Shown here one piece after another: positions 8,792-16,655 of a stretch of DNA of 19,584 bases; position 1 is the first letter of the stretch; each line of letters begins with the position of its first letter. A model generated the notes under the pieces. It saw only the letters and a list, made by a program, of their open reading frames with translations, did not search any database and was not told the DNA's origin. The translations under genes and the position numbers were made by a program. The stretch spans positions 1 through 19,584 of the forward strand of contig CAMJHJ010000016.1 in assembly GCA_946405485.1 (NCBI GenBank), read 5' to 3'. This stretch comes from an uncultured Bacteroidales bacterium (GTDB taxonomy: Bacteria > Bacteroidota > Bacteroidia > Bacteroidales > UBA932).

Positions 8792-10288
8792 ATGATGATG
8801 AAACGGCTGCTGCTTGTCCTTTTCCTGCTGCATGGGTGTTTGCTGACGCCCTTGCAGGCGGTGGATATCCGCGTGGGTGACCAGGCGTCTTTTGACCGGC
8901 TGGATACCGATTTGAAGGCCGCCCTTGCCGCCTCTCCGGAGAGGATTGACGTCTATCTCGCTCCCGGTTTCTACTACTATAGGGACAAGCATCTCTACCT
9001 GAAGGATTTGCAGGCGGAGAAAACCCTGATCGCCCTGCATGGGGAAGGGGTCACGCTGTATCCCCGGATGGGGCGCGAAGCGGGATTCTCCCCGTTCTCT
9101 TCCTATTATACCCGGCGGGATTCCCGTCCTGAACTGATCCGCCGGAAGGATCCTGTCAAGATGGCCGGGTTCTTGGTGAAGGTTCTCGACCGGGAGAAGA
9201 AGATCTGCAGGCTGAAGGTCGATGAAGAGCTTCCGTCGGAGGTGGCGAAGGACGGCTATATCTACCTGACGGAATGGTACCGCGGAAAGACGTACAAGAT
9301 CCTGAAGACAGAGGGAAAGATGGTGTATTTCCGTGCGGATGACCTGTATCCCATCCGGTTCCTGTACAATGTCAACCTGGACTTCACCTTCTCCCTCCAG
9401 TTCCCTCGTTACCGGCTGATCCACTGCGGTTTGTCGGAACCGGAAGATCAGGGACTCAGGGCGCAGGCGACGACATTCCTGTTCCTGGAGCATACCCGCC
9501 TGGCCGGCCTGACCTGCACCGGCATCTCTTTCATCGGCAACCGGTATGACGAGAGCAAGCCCGGCGTCGGGCTGGTCACTTATGATGCGGTTTCCGCCCC
9601 GGGCGCTTTTTCAGGCTGCCGTTTTGAAGGGATCCGCTCCGACTGTTTCGCCGTCTCGGGCACTTCCGGCTTCGGCGTGGAGGATTGCCTGTTCACCGGC
9701 AACTACCGCCACTGTCTCAAGGCGGAGTACGACTGTGCCGACATCCGGTTCCGGCACAATACCGTGACGGATTCCGGCCTGTGCGGGGACAATGTCTATG
9801 CCGTTTTCTGCAATGGGAAGGATTTCCTGATCCAGGACAACAAGATCTCCGATTACGGCTACGGGGGGATCTATACGGGGTTGTATTATGCGACGGAAAA
9901 ACGGTACTGTGTCAGCGGATTCGTGACGGGAAATGAACTGTTTCAGTCCCCGGCGTACTTCGATGCCGCCCCGGATGAGCTTCTCATGGATTCCGGCGCC
10001 ATTTACATCGCCACCCAGAACGACGATGTCCGGATTGAGGACAATTACATCCACGACATCAACGGCCCCACTTACAACCGGGGTATTTTCGCGGATGACG
10101 GCACCTCCAACGTGGTGATCCGCCGCAACCGGATCGAGAATGTGAAGAACCATTTCGCCCTGGACATAGACCCGCGTTCCGCCTGGAAGATGTTGAGACG
10201 CAAGGAAAGGAAGGTGAATTATGTCCATGAGAATGTGGTGGTGGAGGACAATGAAGTGTCGGGCCGAGTCCGCGTTCCCAAACAATGA
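8792..10288 (+). CDS. Secreted right-handed parallel beta-helix protein (pectate-lyase-like fold)
   Basis: A 498-residue exported protein. Residues 1-23 are a Sec signal peptide (KR, a long Leu/Val core, cleavage near LQA-VD). C16 lies in a poor lipobox (LLHGC), so type I cleavage is more likely. From about residue 210 there are many short beta-strand turns with Asn/Asp/Gly ladders (GISFIGNRYD, CRFEGIRSD, CLFTGNYRH, IRFRHNTVTDSG, FLIQDNKISDYGYGGI, VRIEDNYIHD, VVIRRNRIENV), the pattern of the Beta_helix/NosD-type Pfam families. Residues 24-200 form a separate N-terminal region. This fold occurs in polysaccharide lyases, C5-epimerases and hydrolases. No AlgG-type DPHD motif is present. Three consecutive ATGs occur at 8792, 8795 and 8798. 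It probably acts on the locus's own glycan; catalysis is unproven. Confidence 0.86.
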   Translation: MMMKRLLLVLFLLHGCLLTPLQAVDIRVGDQASFDRLDTDLKAALAASPERIDVYLAPGFYYYRDKHLYLKDLQAEKTLIALHGEGVTLYPRMGREAGFSPFSSYYTRRDSRPELIRRKDPVKMAGFLVKVLDREKKICRLKVDEELPSEVAKDGYIYLTEWYRGKTYKILKTEGKMVYFRADDLYPIRFLYNVNLDFTFSLQFPRYRLIHCGLSEPEDQGLRAQATTFLFLEHTRLAGLTCTGISFIGNRYDESKPGVGLVTYDAVSAPGAFSGCRFEGIRSDCFAVSGTSGFGVEDCLFTGNYRHCLKAEYDCADIRFRHNTVTDSGLCGDNVYAVFCNGKDFLIQDNKISDYGYGGIYTGLYYATEKRYCVSGFVTGNELFQSPAYFDAAPDELLMDSGAIYIATQNDDVRIEDNYIHDINGPTYNRGIFADDGTSNVVIRRNRIENVKNHFALDIDPRSAWKMLRRKERKVNYVHENVVVEDNEVSGRVRVPKQ

Positions 10289-10292
10289 AGCC

Positions 10293-11966
10293 ATGCTGGG
10301 TGTCGTAATCGTCAATTACCGAAGCAATGCGTTGACTTCCCGTTTCGTCCGGGAAGAACTGCCGAATATCGGGATTCCCCATGTGGTCGTCATCGTTGAC
10401 AACGGGGGGACGGAGGAGTCGTCGAAATGCCTGGCGGAAGAAACGGGCGTCCCCGTCATCCCCTGCGAGAACCTGGGATTTGCAAGAGGGAACAATGTCG
10501 GCATGGCGTATCTCTCCGAACGCTACGAGATTGATTATTACCTCTTCACCAACAACGACATCCACTTCCGTTCCCCGGATGTGGTCGATGAACTGGTGAA
10601 GAAACTGGAAAGCGATCCCTCCATCGGCATCATCGGCCCCGAGATCGTCGGCCTGGACGGCAAACGCCAGTCTCCGGAACCCTATATCTCCCTGTGGGAC
10701 AAATATGTATGGGTCTATCTCTCCACCCCTTTCCTGTCCCGGGAGAAAAAGGCGGAGCGGTTCCGCTTCGGGTATTCCGAGCAAGCGGAGGAGGGAGCTC
10801 ACTACAAGTTGATGGGTTCGTTCCTGCTTTGCCGGAGGACCGATATCGAAGCGGTCGGGGGATTTGACCCCAACACGTTCCTGTACGCGGAAGAGACCAT
10901 CCTTTCCGAGCGGATGAAGCGGATCGGAAAGAGTCTGTACTTCTATCCGGCCGTGACGGTTGTCCACGAACACGGGGCCACCATCTCCTCCCATTTGAGC
11001 AATGTGGCGATGGCCCGGCAGCAGTTCCGCAGCGACGCCTATTACTACCGCGCCTACAAGGGGGTGTCCCGCCTGTCCATCTGGCTGGCGAAAGGATTGT
11101 ATGACTTGATCCTTCTGGTACGCAGGCGCTTTTTCAGGCCGGACGATTCGCGGGGAGTCGATATCATCCCGTACGCCGGCCTTTGCAACCGGATGCGCGT
11201 CATGGCTTCCGCCTATGCCTGCGCACGGGAACTCGGTTATCCCGCCCGCGTGCTCTGGTGCGGACGCAACAAGGACTGCAAGGTCCGTTTCGACAGTTTG
11301 TTCCAGCCTGTCACGCAGCCCGATCTCACGGTTGTGGAAACGAATGCCCTGTACAGCGAGACCAGCTCCAAGCGGCATCTGTATCTTCCCTCCATCCTTC
11401 GGCGCCTCCGGTACGAGAAGGTCTATGCCAATTACAATTTCCGGAATCCCGGGGACCGTCCGTCCCTTCGGGAACAGATCGCGATGGATAAGCCCGAAAA
11501 GCGCTTTGCGATCTATTCGATGCACCAGTGCGGCCCCAATTATCCACTGACGCGTCTGTTCCGCCCCGTGGAGGAGATTGAGGAGCAGGTAAAGGCGCTG
11601 TTCCCGGATGGCGCGCCGGTCATCGGCGTCCACATCCGGCGGACCGACCATCAGGAGGCCATCAAACATACGTCCGTCAGCCGTTACGAAGAAGTGATGG
11701 CCGGAGAGCTGGAGGCCCGGCCGGACGTGCGGTTCTTTCTTGCCACGGATGACGCTGAAATCAAACGCCGGCTGCTGGACCGTTTCGGGGAGGATCGGAT
11801 CATCACGGCGCGGATGGAACTGCGACGGGATTCGCAGGAAGGGATGAAGGGAGCCGTCCTGGATTTGTTCGCCCTGAGCCGCACGGAGAAGATCATCGGC
11901 AGTTACTACTCGTCATACTCCGAGATCGCCGCGGAATTGGGCGGTATTGAACTGATTATTCCTTGA
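10293..11966 (+). CDS. Two-domain glycosyltransferase: GT2 fused to a fucosyltransferase-like GT-B domain
   Basis: A 557-residue protein that appears to carry two transferases. Residues 1 to about 250 are GT2: VVIVNYRSN at the start, NLGFARGNNVG, metal-binding-like N87-N88-D89 in FTNNDIHF, and GFDPNTFLYAEET (E200/E201), typical of rhamnosyltransferase-like GT2 enzymes. A hydrophobic/basic linker (about 262-287) follows. Residues 290-557 resemble GT11/GT23/O-FucT-superfamily enzymes: YAGLCNRMRVMASAYA (294-309) and the GDP-fucose-binding motif H447-I-R-R-T-D452, ending with GSYYSSYSEIAAELGG. The frame is uninterrupted across both parts. ATG 10293 starts the conserved first strand. An upstream in-frame extension to 10221 lies inside the beta-helix gene and is rejected. 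Neither gmd nor fcl (GDP-fucose synthesis) is in view, so fucose is only a family-based guess. Confidence 0.87.
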   Translation: MLGVVIVNYRSNALTSRFVREELPNIGIPHVVVIVDNGGTEESSKCLAEETGVPVIPCENLGFARGNNVGMAYLSERYEIDYYLFTNNDIHFRSPDVVDELVKKLESDPSIGIIGPEIVGLDGKRQSPEPYISLWDKYVWVYLSTPFLSREKKAERFRFGYSEQAEEGAHYKLMGSFLLCRRTDIEAVGGFDPNTFLYAEETILSERMKRIGKSLYFYPAVTVVHEHGATISSHLSNVAMARQQFRSDAYYYRAYKGVSRLSIWLAKGLYDLILLVRRRFFRPDDSRGVDIIPYAGLCNRMRVMASAYACARELGYPARVLWCGRNKDCKVRFDSLFQPVTQPDLTVVETNALYSETSSKRHLYLPSILRRLRYEKVYANYNFRNPGDRPSLREQIAMDKPEKRFAIYSMHQCGPNYPLTRLFRPVEEIEEQVKALFPDGAPVIGVHIRRTDHQEAIKHTSVSRYEEVMAGELEARPDVRFFLATDDAEIKRRLLDRFGEDRIITARMELRRDSQEGMKGAVLDLFALSRTEKIIGSYYSSYSEIAAELGGIELIIP

Positions 11967-11977
11967 TTATTAGCGAT

Positions 11978-12562
11978 ATGGATTTCATTGGGACCATTAA
12001 GGAACAGATGGCCGAAGCCGTGAAAGTGAAGCAGGCGCTTCTCTCGGACGAGGCGCTGCTGGAAAAGATCGCCCGGGTGGCGGATGTCATGGTGAACGCT
12101 TACAAGTCGGGCCACAAGACGCTCTGGGCCGGAAATGGCGGAAGCGCGGCGGATGCCCAGCATATGGCCGGGGAACTGGTGAACAAGTTCTCCTTCGACC
12201 GGGCGGGCCTGGCGGCCCTTTCCCTTTCGACCGACACGTCCATCATCACCGCCATCGGCAACGACTACGGATTCGACCGGCTGTTTGCCCGCCAGGTGGA
12301 AGCGCAGGGATGCGCAGGGGACGTCTTTATCGGCATTTCCACTTCCGGGAAATCGCCGAACCTGGTGCATGCGCTGGCCGCCTGCAAGGAAAAGGGCATT
12401 ACATCCGTGGCCATCGTGGGCGCAAATCCCTGTCCGATGGATGATTACGACTATGTAATCCACGTCCCTTCGACGGTGACGCCGCGGGTCCAGGAGTGCC
12501 AGACGCTCATCGGGCACATCCTGTGCTTCCTGGTGGAAAACCGGTTGTTCGGCCGGGATTGA
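11978..12562 (+). CDS. gmhA: D-sedoheptulose-7-phosphate isomerase (phosphoheptose isomerase), SIS domain
   Basis: Isomerises sedoheptulose 7-phosphate to D-glycero-D-manno-heptose 7-phosphate, the first step to ADP- or GDP-heptose. The 194 residues match the usual 190-200. The sequence has the SIS phosphate loop GNGGSAADAQHMAGE (residues 52-66, with H62 and E66), STSGKSPN in the second loop, and Q172 and H180 in RVQECQTLIGH, at the positions expected for GmhA metal and catalytic residues. ATG 11978 is chosen over an in-frame TTG at 11963, because it matches family length and avoids the preceding gene. It is the last gene of the plus-strand run and ends 4 bases from the stop of the convergent operon. 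No heptose kinase, phosphatase or nucleotidyltransferase gene is in the window, so these must lie elsewhere, or the product has another use. Confidence 0.93.
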   Translation: MDFIGTIKEQMAEAVKVKQALLSDEALLEKIARVADVMVNAYKSGHKTLWAGNGGSAADAQHMAGELVNKFSFDRAGLAALSLSTDTSIITAIGNDYGFDRLFARQVEAQGCAGDVFIGISTSGKSPNLVHALAACKEKGITSVAIVGANPCPMDDYDYVIHVPSTVTPRVQECQTLIGHILCFLVENRLFGRD

Positions 12563-12566
12563 GCCT

Positions 12567-13424
12567 TCAGGCGCCCTGTTCGATGAGGCGTTTCGTCTCC
12601 GCGATGTGCACCTTGCTCGAGGCCCCGAAGACCACGGATTCGATCTTGGGGAACCGGTTGACATAGTCCATCGCCTCCGCCGGCTTCAGCGCGCCTGCCG
12701 CGAGGCACTGCATCGCCATGGGCCGGAAACGTTTGTCAGACTGCAAGTACGCCTCGTACTCGCCGGTCCCGCCGCTCATCCGGAATCCGATCTTGTTGAT
12801 GGAGGAGCAGATGACCGGGTTTTCGATTCCCACCCTTTCACACAGGTCCACCATCCGGGGCATGTTCATCGTGATGAACCCCGGTTCGGCGCCGTACCGT
12901 TGGCGGATGTATTCCGCATAGTGGACAAACAATTCGTCCGTCCCCAGGCCGAGCATCAGGTCCACGATCACGTTCTGCAGGAAGATGACGGGCGTGTTCA
13001 TGCCCTCGAACATCTTCATTTCCGCATCCACGAGCAATTCCATCAGGGCAGGGAAGTCCTTCCGGAGGTAGGCGAGTCCCGCCTTGCCGGTGACGGCGAA
13101 GATATTCCCCGGGATATAGGCCTGCAAGGTGCCCAGGATGCCCAGCTCCGTAAGCGCGTTCGCGTATTTGTGGGCGTAGGGCATGCCGGGGAGGAACTTG
13201 AAGTCCGCGTACTTGGCCGGGTTCTTCCGCATGTGGTCGCAGATGGCGGCAATCCGGTCGTGTGTCGTGCACATGAACGTATTCACGCCGCATTCCATGG
13301 CCTGGTCCAGGACGTCGATGATGGCCCGGTTGTCCTTGAACCGGATCGCCTGCGCGCGGCTCCTTTCGTCGGAAAGGTGGTTGACGGCGAAGAACTGGTT
13401 GTCTCCGAGAATGGCTCTGTCCAT
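12567..13424 (-). CDS. Uncharacterised TIM-barrel-like (aldo-keto-reductase-like) protein
   Basis: I do not recognise a characterised family. The 285 residues look like a soluble alpha/beta barrel. The N-terminus is RAILGDNQFFAVNHLS. A helix and strand resembling an AKR second strand follows (IIDVLDQAMECGVNTFMCTTHDR, with C52, H55, D56), and the C-terminal VVFGASS (264-270) is reminiscent of the phosphate-binding loop of aldo-keto reductases. The canonical AKR Asp-Tyr-Lys-His tetrad is not evident, so it may be a divergent reductase, an aldolase/epimerase-like barrel, or something new. The preceding Gfo/Idh stop and this start overlap in ATGATG, behind a strong AAGGAGGAG. Spacing favours the second ATG (13424), with 13427 the alternative. 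The coupling suggests a joint step with the Gfo/Idh enzyme, perhaps in making a locus-specific sugar. Confidence 0.8.
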   Translation of the reverse strand: MDRAILGDNQFFAVNHLSDERSRAQAIRFKDNRAIIDVLDQAMECGVNTFMCTTHDRIAAICDHMRKNPAKYADFKFLPGMPYAHKYANALTELGILGTLQAYIPGNIFAVTGKAGLAYLRKDFPALMELLVDAEMKMFEGMNTPVIFLQNVIVDLMLGLGTDELFVHYAEYIRQRYGAEPGFITMNMPRMVDLCERVGIENPVICSSINKIGFRMSGGTGEYEAYLQSDKRFRPMAMQCLAAGALKPAEAMDYVNRFPKIESVVFGASSKVHIAETKRLIEQGA

Positions 13425-14461
13425 CATTTCTCCTCCTTTTTCAAACTCGATTCCCAATCGGCGGTCATGGCCGCGATGATGCGGTCCGTGTTCAGGGCGC
13501 TCTCGAAGGAATTCCTCCCTTCCGTCCGCCCGGTGCGGATCGCGTCGATGAAGTCTTCGGTCTCGGCCGTGTATTCCTCGCCGCGGAGGTTGAAGGCGAC
13601 CGGATCGGTCACATCGGTGATATGGCGGAAGTTCCAGCCCTTCTCCAGGCCGAATTCCGGCTTGTCCTCCTTCACATAGATTTTCAGCGTGGTGGCATCG
13701 GCTTCGAGCTTGCCGCCGTCGCCCTGGATTTTGACGGAGGTGGTCATCTTGCGCACGGTATCGTCGCTCCAGTTGACGGAAATCTGCCCGCGGAGCCCAT
13801 TCTCGAGCACCAGCGAGCCGTAGGTGGCATCATCCACCTCCTTGCTGAAAATGGAGGGCATCTGCACGCCTGCGCAGCCGGTCAGGCGGCTACCTGTCAC
13901 ATAGTCGATCAGGTTGAGGACATGGGCGGCGTAATCTTCGATGCACCCGCCGCCACTCTTCTTGTCCGACCGCCAGGTGCTTCCTTTTTTCTTCAGGACG
14001 ACGGGGCCATAGGCTTCCCCGATGAAGTGGAAAGGACGGCCGATGACGCCCGCGGCAAGCAGCCGTTTCATCTCATTGAACGTGCCGATATAGCGGTTGT
14101 GATAGCCGACCTGGTTCACGACCCCTTTTTCCCGGGCCAGGGCGACCATCTCTTCTCCCTGCCCGACCGTGAGGGCGAAGGGCTTTTCGCAGAAGACGTG
14201 GCATCCTTTCTCCAGGGCGTATTTCACCATTTCATAATGCATCCGCGTGGGAGTGATGACGTAGACGCAGTCCGGGCGGACCGTGTCGATCATTTTCCGG
14301 TAATCGGTGAAGAAGGGGATGCGCGTGAGTTTGCCGAACCCGCTCTGGATGAGTCCGTCGGTATCGCAGACGGCGGCCAGTTCCACGTCCGGAAGGCCGC
14401 CCAGGATGGCGGCATGGCTGATTCCCATCTTGCCGAGTCCGATGACAGCTGCCTTGATCAT
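13424..14461 (-). CDS. Gfo/Idh/MocA-family NAD(P)-dependent oxidoreductase
   Basis: A cytoplasmic dehydrogenase of 345 residues. The Rossmann start AAVIGLGKMGISHA (G8-x-G10-xx-G13) binds NAD(P). E92-K93-P94 is the family's EKP motif, with the lysine implicated in catalysis. GGGCIEDYAAH includes D176 and H180, matching the C-terminal DxxxH active-site motif. The gene lies in the phosphotransferase operon and is translationally coupled to the unknown TIM-barrel gene downstream, so I infer a role in sugar or sugar-nucleotide oxidation or inversion for this glycan, comparable to WbpB or WlbA in other loci; the actual substrate is unknown. The frame continues upstream to 14698, but that section overlaps the GT26 gene and lacks similarity, so ATG 14461, five bases after the GT26 stop, is chosen. 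Confidence 0.92.
   Translation of the reverse strand: MIKAAVIGLGKMGISHAAILGGLPDVELAAVCDTDGLIQSGFGKLTRIPFFTDYRKMIDTVRPDCVYVITPTRMHYEMVKYALEKGCHVFCEKPFALTVGQGEEMVALAREKGVVNQVGYHNRYIGTFNEMKRLLAAGVIGRPFHFIGEAYGPVVLKKKGSTWRSDKKSGGGCIEDYAAHVLNLIDYVTGSRLTGCAGVQMPSIFSKEVDDATYGSLVLENGLRGQISVNWSDDTVRKMTTSVKIQGDGGKLEADATTLKIYVKEDKPEFGLEKGWNFRHITDVTDPVAFNLRGEEYTAETEDFIDAIRTGRTEGRNSFESALNTDRIIAAMTADWESSLKKEEK
13430..13438 (-). promoter_or_regulatory. Strong Shine-Dalgarno inside the end of the Gfo/Idh gene
   Basis: On the minus strand this reads AAGGAGGAG, an unusually strong anti-16S match for a Bacteroidota-like genome where most genes here lack one. GGAGG lies 7 bases before ATG 13424 and 4 before ATG 13427, favouring 13424 as the start of the TIM-barrel gene. 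It encodes the KKEE residues at the Gfo/Idh C-terminus at the same time. Confidence 0.6.
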
Positions 14462-14466
14462 ATCCG

Positions 14467-15204
14467 TTATTTCTTGATTCTCAGTAATTTCAGCGCCAGG
14501 TGGCGGAAGAACACCATCTGGTTCGAGATGTTCCGCTTGAAGATCTCCGGCCGGTAGAAGATTCTGACGAACCATTCCAGGCCGGCTTTCTGCCAGAATT
14601 TCCCCGGCCGGCGGGTATTCCCGGCGTACCAGTCGAAAACGTTCCCCACGGCGATGCTGACATGTGCCTGCAGGAAGGGCATGTTGAAATAGGCCCATTT
14701 TTCCTGCTTCGGAGCAGTCATCCCGACGACGAGCACGTCCGGCGAGAAGGAATTGACCGCCTCGACCATCCTCCGGTTGTCCTCCGGGTCGAATTCCGGT
14801 TTGAAGGGTGGGGAGTAGCTGTCCACCCGGACCGCAGGATACTCCACCCGGATGCGGGAAGTCATTTTCCGGAGTGTCTCGGGGGTGGAACCGAGAAGAA
14901 ACACTTTCCCACCCGTCTCCTGCATCCGTTCCAGATAGTAGATAAAGCTGTCCCAGCCCGTGATCCGGCGCGCTTTCTTCCCGTATCGCAGCAGGGGCCA
15001 GAGCCCGAAATAGACGCCGTCCAGAATCAGATAATCGGCCCCCTTCAACGCCTGGTCCATCTCGGCATCCTTCTGGGATATCCCATAGGAGTTGGGGCTG
15101 ATGGTATTGACGACCGCCTTCCCGTCCATGGGGACACAGTCCAGCGATTCCTTGACCAGGGTGTAACCGTCAAAACACAGGCATCCATTCCGCTCTTCCA
15201 TCAT
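14467..15204 (-). CDS. WecG/TagA/CpsF-family glycosyltransferase (GT26)
   Basis: Probably transfers the second sugar onto the lipid-linked first sugar at the inner face of the membrane. Family members use UDP-ManNAc, UDP-ManNAcA or UDP-glucose. The 245 residues are the normal length. Recognisable motifs in order are TISPNSYGISQKD, ADYLILDGVYFG with the conserved aspartate, ITGWDSF (in place of the more usual G-S/T-D), KVFLLGSTPET, VGMTAPKQEKW, and AVGNVFDWYAGNTRRPGKFW, followed by GLEWFVRIFYRPE, the GT26 C-terminal signature. The amphipathic basic C-terminus would contact the membrane. Start 15204 (or 15201, next codon) follows the phosphotransferase stop by 2 bases, pairing it with the initiating enzyme. 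The frame remains open upstream to 15360, but inside the phosphotransferase gene. Confidence 0.93.
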   Translation of the reverse strand: MMEERNGCLCFDGYTLVKESLDCVPMDGKAVVNTISPNSYGISQKDAEMDQALKGADYLILDGVYFGLWPLLRYGKKARRITGWDSFIYYLERMQETGGKVFLLGSTPETLRKMTSRIRVEYPAVRVDSYSPPFKPEFDPEDNRRMVEAVNSFSPDVLVVGMTAPKQEKWAYFNMPFLQAHVSIAVGNVFDWYAGNTRRPGKFWQKAGLEWFVRIFYRPEIFKRNISNQMVFFRHLALKLLRIKK

Positions 15205-15206
15205 GG

Positions 15207-16634
15207 CTAGTATGCTTTTTCGTCCTGATGCCGGAGCATCTGCCAGATGGTCGTGAGAATGATGGAGACGTCCAGTTCCACCGACCAGTGCTCGATGTAC
15301 CAGATGTCCTTTTCCACGCGTTCCTTCATCTCGGAGAGCTCCCGGGTCTCGCCGCGGCATCCGTTGATCTGCGCCCAGCCGGTGATGCCGGGCTTCGCCA
15401 GATGGCGGATCATATAGTCGCCGATGAGTTCGGAATAGATGTCCGTATGGTGGAGCATGTGGGGGCGGGGACCGACGATCGACATGTCGCCCCTGACCAC
15501 ATTGAGGAATTGCGGCAATTCATCGAGGGAACTCTTGCGGAGGAATTCCCCGAACTTGAACACGCGGCTGTCGCCCTTGACGGCCTGCTTGGTGTCGGCG
15601 TCGGCGCTGGCGTGCATCGACCGGAACTTGTAGCACCAGAATTCCTTGCCCTCATAGCCGGTACGCTTCTGCTTGAAGAAGACCGGGCCGGGGGAGGAGA
15701 GCTTGATGCCGATGGCGCAAAAGATCCAGATGACCGGGAAAAGCGTGAGGAGGAAGAGCCCGGAAAACACGATGTCTCCGGCCCGCTTGACCAGTTTCGC
15801 CAGCGGCTTGTTCAGCGGCTCCTCGTGGAGGCTGATGACATTGACATTGCCCAGCTGGGAGATGTTCATCTTGCGGCGGGGATACCCCTCCATGCCGGGG
15901 ACATACGTGAATCGGACCATCCGGCTCTCGCAGATGGAAACCAGCCGGTTCACATAATCGGTCTCCGTGGCGGGATTCAGGGAGCAGTACACCTCCTTCA
16001 GGATGGAATGGTTGTCTTCCACATACTGGAAGGCCTTTTCCGGAGCGCCCAGGTTGGTGATTCCCTCCGGAATCTCCTCCGGGCTGGCGGTGAACATCCC
16101 GAGGACGTTATACCCCATTTCGGAGCTGGGCCCGTTCAGGAACTGGCATACCTGGCGGATGTTGGGGTCGGAGCCGACCAGGACCACGGTGTAGTTGTTG
16201 GCGCCCTTGCTCCGGAACCATCCGATGAATCGGCGCACCAGCAGATGCCAGAGGGCATAGAGGAATCCCGTCAGCAGCGCCTGCAGGCCCAGGAGCTTGC
16301 CCTGGAGGACGAGCTCGTAGATGAGGGCCATGAGGCCGTTGTACAGGATGAAAGCGACGGCGGCGTCGAGGATGGCCCGGTTGGCGATGTTCACGGGGCC
16401 CCGGCCGCGCTCGTTGACTTTGATCCCGAGAATCCAGGAAGAGGCGATGGTGCTGACCACCAGGAGGAACCAGGATCCGACCTGTTCATAGAGGGGCAGG
16501 TTCTTCACGCGGACCATGTCGGTCCCATAGATCAGGAACGCAAGGACGCCCGCTTGGATGAGGATGTCTCCCACAAGCGTAGGAAGCTTGTAGAACAAGG
16601 ATTCTTTGGTGGCGGTCTTGATGATGCTCAGCAT
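15207..16634 (-). CDS. Initiating polyprenyl-phosphate hexose-1-phosphate transferase (WbaP/WcaJ type)
   Basis: Starts repeat-unit synthesis by transferring a sugar-1-phosphate, in this subfamily often glucose-1-P or galactose-1-P, to undecaprenyl phosphate. The 475-residue protein has the long WcaJ/WbaP layout. There are about four N-terminal transmembrane helices (residues 20-135) and a CoA-binding-like central domain (around 145-250). A re-entrant hydrophobic segment lies near 285-310. The catalytic phosphotransferase domain has [22 protein letters not shown], catalytic dyad D371-E372 in [25 protein letters not shown], and [17 protein letters not shown]. The start at 16634 is preferred over an in-frame GTG/ATG extension to 16658, because it sits just downstream of the predicted minus-strand promoter. 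First gene of the minus-strand operon. Sugar specificity needs biochemical evidence. Confidence 0.95.
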   Translation of the reverse strand: MLSIIKTATKESLFYKLPTLVGDILIQAGVLAFLIYGTDMVRVKNLPLYEQVGSWFLLVVSTIASSWILGIKVNERGRGPVNIANRAILDAAVAFILYNGLMALIYELVLQGKLLGLQALLTGFLYALWHLLVRRFIGWFRSKGANNYTVVLVGSDPNIRQVCQFLNGPSSEMGYNVLGMFTASPEEIPEGITNLGAPEKAFQYVEDNHSILKEVYCSLNPATETDYVNRLVSICESRMVRFTYVPGMEGYPRRKMNISQLGNVNVISLHEEPLNKPLAKLVKRAGDIVFSGLFLLTLFPVIWIFCAIGIKLSSPGPVFFKQKRTGYEGKEFWCYKFRSMHASADADTKQAVKGDSRVFKFGEFLRKSSLDELPQFLNVVRGDMSIVGPRPHMLHHTDIYSELIGDYMIRHLAKPGITGWAQINGCRGETRELSEMKERVEKDIWYIEHWSVELDVSIILTTIWQMLRHQDEKAY

Positions 16635-16655
16635 AAAAACGGGTGCGGTGCAAGG

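Noticed and set aside
8792..10288. AlgG-type mannuronan C5-epimerase identity for the beta-helix protein
   Set aside because: The DPHD catalytic motif of AlgG is absent and other alginate genes are missing. Only the general fold is supported.
10221..10292. N-terminal extension of the GT2-fucosyltransferase fusion
   Set aside because: It lies inside the beta-helix coding sequence and adds an Arg/Trp-rich stretch before the conserved first strand, which starts right after ATG 10293.
12606..13679. 357-codon plus-strand frame opposite the TIM-barrel and Gfo/Idh genes
   Set aside because: It runs across the boundary of two minus-strand genes and shows no family features, while the Gfo/Idh gene beneath it is unmistakable.
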